A stretch of 6,675 nt of DNA, taken from the NCBI GenBank assembly GCA_016193385.1, contig JACPSF010000416.1, forward strand, positions 1 through 6,675. Direction: 5' to 3'. How positions within the stretch are numbered: position 1 is the first letter of the stretch; each line of letters opens with the position of its first letter. A program made the translations under genes and the position numbers. This DNA is from Deltaproteobacteria bacterium. GTDB lineage: Bacteria > Desulfobacterota_B > Binatia > UBA9968. Of this stretch, positions 1 through 5,823 are shown piece after piece. Under the pieces are notes generated by a model. The model was not told where the DNA came from, did no database searches, and saw only the letters and a program-made list of their open reading frames with translations.

Positions 1-13
1 CTCGCTCTCCTAA

Positions 14-68
14 ATCCTCCTCTATCCCCCTTTACCAAAGGGGGAGAAAGGGGGATTTGAGGGAGGAT
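14..68. repeat. Nested palindromic intergenic repeat downstream of the operon
   Basis: Seen directly: a perfect 9-base inverted repeat (25-33 against 37-45) with a 3-base loop. A second copy of the right arm lies at 47-55, so 24-33 can instead pair perfectly with 47-56 (10 bp). An outer 7-bp pair, 14-20 with 62-68, closes the whole element. The arms are a C-run followed by TTT, pairing with AAA followed by a G-run. It begins about 60 bases beyond the stop codon of the last gene. No U-tract follows the hairpin on the minus strand, so it is not a textbook intrinsic terminator for the operon. On the plus strand a T-rich stretch (84-96) follows, but about 16 bases too far away. Short C-run/G-run palindromes of this look recur between genes in several uncultured bacterial genomes, so a dispersed repeat is the favoured reading (inference). 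The rest of 1-128 holds no gene that I can see. Confidence 0.7.
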
Positions 69-128
69 AGGGTGATTATGGTAATTTTCTTTTTTCCTTC
101 ACTATAGAAGCTCACAACTCAAAACTTT

Positions 129-944
129 TCATCCTTTGACCGCCCCCGCCGACAAGCCCCGGACGATCCGGCGCTGGAAGATCAGAGTCAGAGCGATCAG
201 CGGCAGCGTGGCGATCGTCGACGCCGCGGCGATCTCCCCCCAGGGCATCGTGTACTCTCCGGGAAAAAGCGCGATTCCCACAGGAAGGGTCTGGAGCGCC
301 GGGTTGGTGAGGATCAGAAGCGCAAAGAAAAACTCGTTCCACACATGGATAAAGACCAAAATCGACGCGGTGAAAAGGCCGGGCGCGGCGAGCGGAAGCA
401 CCACTTTCCACAACGCCTGCGCCCGAGTACACCCGTCAATCATCGCCGCCTCCTCGACTTCATAGGGCAATTCTTTGAAAAATGTCGCCAGGATCCAAAC
501 CGCCAACGGCAGCGACAGCGCGATATAAGCGGCGACGATGCCTTGATACGTGTTCAGCCAACCGAGAGCGTTCAGGATCCTCCAGACCGGACCGGCGATG
601 GCGATCTGAGGAAACATCGAGATCGCGAGCAGGAGCATGAGATAGATGCGGGTCCAGGAAAGCCGGAATCGGGTCAACGAGTACGCCGCGAAGGAGCCGA
701 TCGCGATGCTGATCAGGGTCGTCAAGCTGGCGACGATGGCGCTGTTGCGCATATACCGCAACAGCCCATAGTCCCGAAGCGCCGAGAGATAAAAGCCCCA
801 ATGAAACTCAGGAACGATCTCGGGTGGTATCGCCGTGACCTGCGCCGGGCTCTTCCAGGAGGTCAGCACGAACCATAGATAGGGCACCAAGCTGAAGCCG
901 CCGATAAGCACCCACCACACCGGCTGTAAGGCATTTTGCCTCAT
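129..944 (-). CDS. ABC sugar transporter permease, MalG/SugB type
   Basis: This 271-residue protein is the second inner-membrane subunit of a carbohydrate ABC importer (binding-protein-dependent permease, MalG family). Hydrophobic segments lie near residues 10-28, 68-90, 100-120, 135-155, 188-212 and 240-256, matching the usual six-helix layout and length. The EAA loop that docks with the ATPase is clear at about 164-189 (EEAAMIDG, then VVLPLAAPG). The TSWK motif after helix 1 (28-31) is typical of the family. The start is the ATG at 942-944, which overlaps the stop of the preceding permease (ATGA) and has a GGAGAGG ribosome site 8 bases upstream (953-959). The reading frame stays open much further upstream, to 1700, but that part is the wrong frame of the neighbouring permease gene. 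It should pair with the other permease to form the channel. No ATPase gene follows before the left edge. Family is near certain; the sugar is unknown. Confidence 0.93.
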   Translation of the reverse strand: MRQNALQPVWWVLIGGFSLVPYLWFVLTSWKSPAQVTAIPPEIVPEFHWGFYLSALRDYGLLRYMRNSAIVASLTTLISIAIGSFAAYSLTRFRLSWTRIYLMLLLAISMFPQIAIAGPVWRILNALGWLNTYQGIVAAYIALSLPLAVWILATFFKELPYEVEEAAMIDGCTRAQALWKVVLPLAAPGLFTASILVFIHVWNEFFFALLILTNPALQTLPVGIALFPGEYTMPWGEIAAASTIATLPLIALTLIFQRRIVRGLSAGAVKG

Positions 945-1828
945 CGTCCCGGCCTCTCCAGGACGCGCGCCCCGAGAAGGCGAATGTAAAGCAGAGAGAG
1001 CAACAGGGCGGCAAAGAACACCACGACCGAGATCGTCGATCCGTAGCCGATCATCCCTTCGGCAAAGGTCTTCTTGTAGCCATAGAATTGGAGGACGTTC
1101 GTCGCATCCGCAGGTCCTCCCTGCGTCATGACGAATACGAGATCGAAAACCCGCAGCGCATCGATGGTCCGAAAAAGCAGCGCCAAAAGCAGAGCCGGCT
1201 TGAGCAATGGCAGCGTGATGTGGCGAAGCTGCTGCCACAAGGTCGCCCCGTCGATGCTCGCGGCCTCGTAGAGCTCGTCGGGGATGGTCTGGAGCCCCGC
1301 CAGGATAATGAGCGCCGCAAAGGAGCTCGTCTTCCAGACGTCCGCGACCATGATCGCGATCAGAGCCAGATAAGGCTCGGCGAGCGGCGCGAGGTAGAGA
1401 TGGGTGGCATCGCCGAAAAGGAAAAAATTGACGAGACCATAGCGATCGTTGAAGATAAAGCGCCACATCTGCGAGGAGACCACGGTGGGGATCGCCCACG
1501 GCACCAGGACGACGGCCCGCAGCAGGGCCCGACCCCGAAAAGACTCGTTCAGCACCAAAGCCATGAATAGCCCCAAGAGGACTTCCACCGGCGCGGTCAC
1601 GGCGACAAAGAGCAGCGTCGTAAGAAGCGATTTCATCGCGACCGGATCGGTGAGGAGGTCGCGGTAGTTCTCCCAGCCGACGAATTTTTGCCCGAGCCAC
1701 GGGAGCGTCAAGATCAGCCGGTAAAAGCTCAGACGAAAGGATTCGAAAATAGGGTAGATCGAGAACAGCAGCACGAAGACGAGACTCGGCAACACGTAAT
1801 ATAGGGCAACGCGTTGGGCCTCCCTCAT
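941..1828 (-). CDS. ABC sugar transporter permease, MalF/UgpA/SugA type
   Basis: This 295-residue inner-membrane subunit of a carbohydrate ABC importer belongs to the short MalF class (UgpA/SugA-like), which lacks the large periplasmic loop of E. coli MalF. Membrane segments lie near residues 10-30, 68-92, 104-125, 153-180, 207-235 and 262-285. After helix 1 comes the family motif FVGWENYRDLL (49-59). The EAA loop is well kept at 188-211 (EAASIDG, then ITLPLLKP), so contact with an ATPase subunit is expected. TQGGP (235-239) is a further hallmark. The ATG at 1826-1828 overlaps the stop of the binding-protein gene by four bases, and GAGGGGG (1836-1842) sits 7 bases upstream as ribosome site. 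It ends in a four-base overlap with the next permease. The closest well-known systems are the trehalose/maltose importers such as SugA/ThuF, but the substrate cannot be assigned from a permease. Confidence 0.94.
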   Translation of the reverse strand: MREAQRVALYYVLPSLVFVLLFSIYPIFESFRLSFYRLILTLPWLGQKFVGWENYRDLLTDPVAMKSLLTTLLFVAVTAPVEVLLGLFMALVLNESFRGRALLRAVVLVPWAIPTVVSSQMWRFIFNDRYGLVNFFLFGDATHLYLAPLAEPYLALIAIMVADVWKTSSFAALIILAGLQTIPDELYEAASIDGATLWQQLRHITLPLLKPALLLALLFRTIDALRVFDLVFVMTQGGPADATNVLQFYGYKKTFAEGMIGYGSTISVVVFFAALLLSLLYIRLLGARVLERPGR

Positions 1829-3093
1829 GGACGGACCCCCTCGCGCAAGAGATCCAAAACCCGATCCATGTCGCGGGAAGCGAGGCGCGCTAGAGACTCG
1901 ATGTTGGAGTCCCGAAGCGCGATGGCCGAGCTGAAGAAGCGCTGCATGACGTTGGAGAGTGGCACGTAAACCGGCGTGCGCGGCCGCGGAACCGCATGGA
2001 CAAAGGTCTCGAACTGGGATTCGAACTCGGGCCGCTTCTTAAGAACGTCCGGGTCGCGATAGAGCGCCCTGCGCGCCGGCGCCCGGCCCGCGTAGAGCGC
2101 GATGCGCTTTTGCATCTCAGGGCTCGTCATGAAGCTGACGAATTTCCATGCCAGATCGGGCTTGCGCGAAAACCGGCTGATCCCCAATTGCCAGCCGCCG
2201 AGAGTGGAAACGCTCTTCCCTCCTGGAAACGCCGGCAACACCGCCATGCCCATCTTGCCGACAACGCGCGACCGCTGGGGGTCATTGGCGATCTCCCACG
2301 CATACGGCCAGTTGCGGTGAAAGACGGCTCGTCCCTGGGCAAACAACGCAAGCGACTCGGGCTCCTGATAGGCGAGCACGCCACGGTGCGAGATCTCCCC
2401 GATGATCCGATCGCGAACGAATTGGACGGCCTCGATGGCCTCGGGCCGGTGAAGAGCTCCCCGAAGCCCATCGTCGTCCCACAGCGATCCCCCGTTGCTC
2501 AGAATGTATTCCATCATGTTGCAGATCAGGCCCTCGTATTGTTTGAACTGGCCAGAGAATCCGGTCAGTTGCGGGTCCTTGGCTTTCGCCAGGACGGCTT
2601 TGGCCTGGGCGACCAGTTCGGGCCACGTGCGCGGCGGCGAAAAGCCGTATCGGGCCAGGAGATCCTTACGGTAGTAGAGCATACCCGCGTCGATAAAAAC
2701 CGGGACGCCATAGATCTGCCCCCGGTAAGTGTCGGCCAAAATCGGTGCGCTGAGAAATTTTTCCCGCTCACCGGCCGGAAAGAAACGATCCAGCGGCAGA
2801 GCCCAACCTGCCGCAGCAAACTCTGCCGGCCAGATGACGTCCATGAAAAAGACATCCATCTCGGGGTCGCGATTTTTGAGCTTTTGGGTGACCAAGTCGT
2901 GAAATTCCGTCGAGGAATGAGGACCGATTTCGCGAACGATCTTCAGCCCCGGATGCTCCGCCTCGAATGCGCGGATCGCTTCGTCCCAGACCTTTGGAAA
3001 TTGCGATTTCCAGGTGACAAAGCGGATCTCGGTCTCTGCGAAGACAAACGAGCAGGAAAAAAGAACAAAGAAAACCAAGACGGTGATAGCCAT
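1825..3093 (-). CDS. Extracellular sugar-binding protein, family 1 (MalE/trehalose-maltose-like)
   Basis: A 422-residue secreted solute receptor that should deliver a sugar to the two permeases encoded next. Residues 1-19 are a signal peptide with cleavage likely after FVFA (V17, A19); the mature protein begins ETEIRFVTWKS. Family 1 features follow: a DVFFMDVIWPAEFAAAGW block (80-97), YGVPVFIDAGMLYYRKDLL (128-146), TWPEL (156-160), RNWPYAW (260-266), GGWQLGIS (299-306) and SPEMQKR (324-330). These blocks resemble trehalose/maltose binders such as ThuE and LpqY, so a disaccharide or glycoside ligand is likely, though not proven. The ATG at 3091-3093 lies 11 bases past the gpgP stop, with only a poorly placed AGGGA directly before it. 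A TTG at 3106-3108 would add MRSQG, giving the signal peptide its missing positive charge and a TTGA overlap with gpgP; it is a real alternative. A lipoprotein reading (LFSC, C14) is less likely. GC content is much higher than in gpgP. Confidence 0.92.
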   Translation of the reverse strand: MAITVLVFFVLFSCSFVFAETEIRFVTWKSQFPKVWDEAIRAFEAEHPGLKIVREIGPHSSTEFHDLVTQKLKNRDPEMDVFFMDVIWPAEFAAAGWALPLDRFFPAGEREKFLSAPILADTYRGQIYGVPVFIDAGMLYYRKDLLARYGFSPPRTWPELVAQAKAVLAKAKDPQLTGFSGQFKQYEGLICNMMEYILSNGGSLWDDDGLRGALHRPEAIEAVQFVRDRIIGEISHRGVLAYQEPESLALFAQGRAVFHRNWPYAWEIANDPQRSRVVGKMGMAVLPAFPGGKSVSTLGGWQLGISRFSRKPDLAWKFVSFMTSPEMQKRIALYAGRAPARRALYRDPDVLKKRPEFESQFETFVHAVPRPRTPVYVPLSNVMQRFFSSAIALRDSNIESLARLASRDMDRVLDLLREGVRP

Positions 3094-3104
3094 TCCCTGG
3101 GATC

Positions 3105-3938
3105 TCAATAGGGGTCTGGGATAGCCTCTGCCAAAATTTTCTCGACCGCCTCTCTCCAGCCATAGGGTCCGATGCCTTGAGTGCGCTCGATGCCAGGAAT
3201 GGTCCTCAGCACCTCGGAATCCCAAGACCCGTCCGGATTTCTGACCAATACCGGACGATCAACAGAGCAGAAAAGAGAGAGATCATTGGCTGAATTCCCT
3301 AGGCCTACAGTCAGAATCTCCGGGCTTGTTCGCCGGTATAGATTGAGAAGAATTTTTGCTGCCTTCCCTTTGTCGTGGTTGCCGGTGAGGTGAAAAAAGC
3401 GATCACCTCGGGTTAGAGAGAAGCCTTTCATTCTTAAGTCTGTAAAGAGTTGTTGACCATCCTCCTCTTCCACCAGAAATGGCTCGTCGTATTCCCGTTC
3501 GAGGGCTAGGCTCGCCGCGTTGCCGGTCAAGCCCGTCAACGCGGAGATTTCATCGGGGCTCAGCATGCTAAGCGATTTGATCTTAACCTGAAATTGTTGG
3601 GCCGTCTCCATTAGCACCTGGTGCAGTTTCAAGACGTCGGTGCCCAACTCTAGAACTTCAAAGGATCCTTTGGGTTTTACCCCTTGAAGGGGGAAGGGAA
3701 AATAACCCGGCGGCAAACAGATCGCCCCTCCACTTTCGGCTATGAAGGGGTCCATCAGACCCAACTCCTGCCAGAGCAGAGAAATCTCGCTCCGAGTTTT
3801 GCTGGAGCAGAGGATCAAAGGGATGTCCAGAGATTTAAGCTTCTCGATAGCCGGTAGACTGGCATCATAGCTGTAGGTCCCCTGATCTAGAAGAGAGCCG
3901 TCCAAGTCCGTAATGATGATAAGGCGGGGTACAGTCAA
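3105..3938 (-). CDS. gpgP: Glucosyl-3-phosphoglycerate phosphatase (MPGP-family HAD hydrolase)
   Basis: This 277-residue cytoplasmic phosphatase should remove phosphate from glucosyl-3-phosphoglycerate to give glucosylglycerate, the second step after GpgS. It belongs to the HAD IIB family of mannosyl-3-phosphoglycerate phosphatases. Motif I is DLDGSLLD (11-18; nucleophile D11, acid/base D13). Motif II is LILCSSKTR (41-49), followed by ESGGAI (68-73). The cap has EREYDEPF (147-154), typical of this family. The motif III lysine is in HDKGKAAK (K190 or K192). Motif IV reads GLGNSANDLSLF (212-223), with Asn at a position that is often Asp; D219 is kept. The tail GIGPYGWREAV (255-265) also fits MPGP proteins. 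The start is TTG, overlapping the gpgS stop (TTGA), with a strong AGAAGGA site 5 bases upstream. Preference for glucosyl rather than mannosyl substrate is inferred from the adjoining gpgS; these enzymes often accept both. Confidence 0.9.
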   Translation of the reverse strand: MTVPRLIIITDLDGSLLDQGTYSYDASLPAIEKLKSLDIPLILCSSKTRSEISLLWQELGLMDPFIAESGGAICLPPGYFPFPLQGVKPKGSFEVLELGTDVLKLHQVLMETAQQFQVKIKSLSMLSPDEISALTGLTGNAASLALEREYDEPFLVEEEDGQQLFTDLRMKGFSLTRGDRFFHLTGNHDKGKAAKILLNLYRRTSPEILTVGLGNSANDLSLFCSVDRPVLVRNPDGSWDSEVLRTIPGIERTQGIGPYGWREAVEKILAEAIPDPY

Positions 3939-5791
3939 TGGATTCCTTCTGTTTTGTCGGACGAGACCTCTTGCCTCCTGGCTTGATATTCCGGGATAGA
4001 AACCATCGGCGGCCGCTCATGGTCCCGGATCTCTTTGACCTCCAGGGCGTAGCCCTGCTGCCGATGCTTGATGAGCTTCATGCTCTGATTAATCTCTTCC
4101 AAAAGCTTGATCATACTTTTCTCTTCCAACCTCTGGACGAAAACCTGGATGATGGCGAACGACATCTGGCTCAGAGCCGATAACGTTTGGTTGCGGTGGA
4201 TACGCTCCTCTAAATCAACCTGGGCAATCGCGCGCAGGCCAAACTCGTTGAACAGATCGATTAAGAGCCCTGTCTCGACACCATAGCCGGTAAAGAACGG
4301 CACACGCTCAAGGGCCCCTCTCCGGCCGCCATACTCCCCGGCTAAGGGTTGGATGATACCTGAGAGTTCCGGAAAGAAAAGGTTTAAAAAAGGCCGCGCG
4401 GTAAGCTCCGTGACCCTCCCCCCGCCTTCGGCATAGATCACCCCTTCTGCCTTGAGCGGACGGCGGTAAAACCCCTTGACGTATTGGATCTCGGGCTCTT
4501 TAAGCAGGGGACCCAAGATGCCATAGACAAAGCCCGGGTGAATGTTCTTGATGTCGGTGTCAATCCAGACAACGATATCCCCATTCAGAACATAGAGACT
4601 TTTCCACAGAGCCTCCCCCTTACCACGATAGGAGCCATACTGGGGCAGTATCTCCTGGTGGACGTAAACCGGTATGCCGAGATCTTCAGCGATTCTCACC
4701 GTTTCGTCAGTGGACCTGGAATCGATGAGCACAATCTCATCCAAAAGCGGGCACTCGTCAAAGAGTCTTTCTTTAACCGTCCGGATAATACTTCCCACGG
4801 TCTCGGCTTCATTCAAAGCCGGCAGCCCCAGGCTAATGGTCAGGCCTCGTCTTTCTTTAAGCTCTACCAACTTCTTGAGATCGTTAAATTCCGTTCTGTG
4901 GAAGCTATTCTCGGCGAACCACTTATCCACCCTTTCGGATAAGGTTTTCGGTTTCACCCATAGCTCGCTGGAGAGGCCGGAAGGAAATGGCTGGGGGGTC
5001 TTGACGACTAGCAATGGCTTCTCCGTCTCCCTCGCTATATGCTCGACAATAGGCGCCAAGAAAAAGGCCCGAGGCTCAGTACTCGCCCCTGCTCCGACAA
5101 TGACCATGTCATGTCTTCTGGACTCCTCGATGATGATACTCTGGGGATCTCCCTGGACGGTTAAGAGGCGTTTCACGTGCGGGTGGAATCGGAGCTTCTG
5201 TAGAAAAGAGCGGTAGAGTTGACCCCCAAACTCAGGAGCTGGAAATCGCTGCTCGCAGTGGAGAACCGTCACCTCTGCGTTGAGGGATACTGCCAGCCGG
5301 CTTGCAATCTCGAGAGCAAACTCTGCGTAAGGACCGCCGCGAACGGGAAGAAGGAGGCGTTTTAAGTCTGAGAGATTTTCCGCCCGCACGACGATAGAGT
5401 TACAAGGAGGATGATCTAGAAGGCGGTCGACCGTGGACCCGAAGAAACGATCCTCAGATGCGGTGAATCCCTTCCACGGCAACAAGAGGAGATCACAGGA
5501 TTCCTCTTTTGCAGTCTCCGCAATCCCCTCTGACAGACGGTGAGAAACCCTCACCAGGGTCTTGAGCTCCACCCTATCATCCCACAAATCAGATTTAAGC
5601 TCCTCTAAAACAGCCCGGTAACTGCGCGCCTCCTCCGTTCCCTCACTCAGCGAGGTCTCTTCTGGGATTCTGACCACGCTAAGGGCAAGAATTTTGCCTT
5701 CCGGCGGGAGCAGGGCCGCAGCCAGCTTCAGATAAGGCGCCGCATAGGCAGGATCGGTGATAGGGATAAGAACCTTATTTATCGACTCCAT
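3935..5791 (-). CDS. gpgS: Tandem Usp domain-glucosyl-3-phosphoglycerate synthase fusion
   Basis: GpgS (glycosyltransferase family GT81, GT-A fold) joins glucose from an NDP-glucose to 3-phosphoglycerate, the first step to glucosylglycerate. Residues 1-137 and about 142-265 are two Usp domains; a linker leads to a complete GpgS at about 288-590. GpgS marks are VDKWFAENSFH (288-298, the usual N-terminus of free-standing bacterial GpgS), LPALNEAET (323-331), DSRSTDET (357-364), RGKGEALWKS (389-398), the metal-binding DTD (411-413), GGGRVTE (456-462), QPLAGEY (481-487), GYGVETG (502-508) and H532 in ERIHRNQ. These line up block by block with mycobacterial GpgS. Usp1 keeps G108, nine residues, then GST (118-120), though the first Gly of the ATP motif is P105. 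Usp2 is degenerate (A236, A246, P247). The gene begins 32 bases after the upstream glycosyltransferase and has no clear ribosome site. GpgS is usually about 300-400 residues and stands alone, so the fusion is notable. The GpgS assignment is firm; a regulatory role for Usp is inferred. Confidence 0.93.
   Translation of the reverse strand: MESINKVLIPITDPAYAAPYLKLAAALLPPEGKILALSVVRIPEETSLSEGTEEARSYRAVLEELKSDLWDDRVELKTLVRVSHRLSEGIAETAKEESCDLLLLPWKGFTASEDRFFGSTVDRLLDHPPCNSIVVRAENLSDLKRLLLPVRGGPYAEFALEIASRLAVSLNAEVTVLHCEQRFPAPEFGGQLYRSFLQKLRFHPHVKRLLTVQGDPQSIIIEESRRHDMVIVGAGASTEPRAFFLAPIVEHIARETEKPLLVVKTPQPFPSGLSSELWVKPKTLSERVDKWFAENSFHRTEFNDLKKLVELKERRGLTISLGLPALNEAETVGSIIRTVKERLFDECPLLDEIVLIDSRSTDETVRIAEDLGIPVYVHQEILPQYGSYRGKGEALWKSLYVLNGDIVVWIDTDIKNIHPGFVYGILGPLLKEPEIQYVKGFYRRPLKAEGVIYAEGGGRVTELTARPFLNLFFPELSGIIQPLAGEYGGRRGALERVPFFTGYGVETGLLIDLFNEFGLRAIAQVDLEERIHRNQTLSALSQMSFAIIQVFVQRLEEKSMIKLLEEINQSMKLIKHRQQGYALEVKEIRDHERPPMVSIPEYQARRQEVSSDKTEGIH
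3944..3950 (-). promoter_or_regulatory. Shine-Dalgarno site that fixes the TTG start of gpgP
   Basis: AGAAGGA lies inside the last codons of gpgS, 5 bases before the TTG at 3936-3938. No ATG or GTG near the N-terminus would keep the HAD motif I correctly placed (D11), and the TTG overlaps the gpgS stop as TTGA. Together these support a coupled TTG start, with ribosomes ending gpgS reinitiating on gpgP. Confidence 0.75.
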
Positions 5792-5823
5792 GGAATAGCT
5801 TTATGCTTTATTAGCGTACAAAT

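Noticed and set aside
14..68. Rho-independent terminator for the operon
   Set aside because: The stem is good but on the minus strand it is followed by a purine-rich stretch, not a U-tract.
136..878. Two overlapping plus-strand open frames
   Set aside because: Both are antisense to the second permease, and their products are highly charged with no family features.
945..1700. Long upstream extension of the MalG-type permease frame
   Set aside because: It lies fully inside the well-supported MalF-type permease in another frame, its translation is Arg-rich and low in hydrophobic segments, and the ATG at 942-944 has a good ribosome site and an ATGA overlap.
1996..3111. Plus-strand open frame of 371 codons
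   Set aside because: It is antisense to the binding-protein gene in GC-rich DNA. Its translation is rich in Arg and Pro with no recognisable domain, and it is explained as a shadow of codon bias.
3109..3225. N-terminal extension of the binding protein to 3225
   Set aside because: It would run through the end of gpgP in another frame and place 39 or more non-signal residues (His- and Arg-rich) before the signal peptide.
4484..5216. Plus-strand open frames within the GpgS gene
   Set aside because: They are antisense to a gene with clear catalytic motifs, and their products show no domain or plausible start region.
5792..5823. Possible internal promoter before the Usp-GpgS gene
   Set aside because: The 32-base gap is AT-rich with TTGTAC-like and TATTCC-like words, but neither matches well and any AT-rich gap would show similar words. 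No terminator separates the genes, so cotranscription is simpler.
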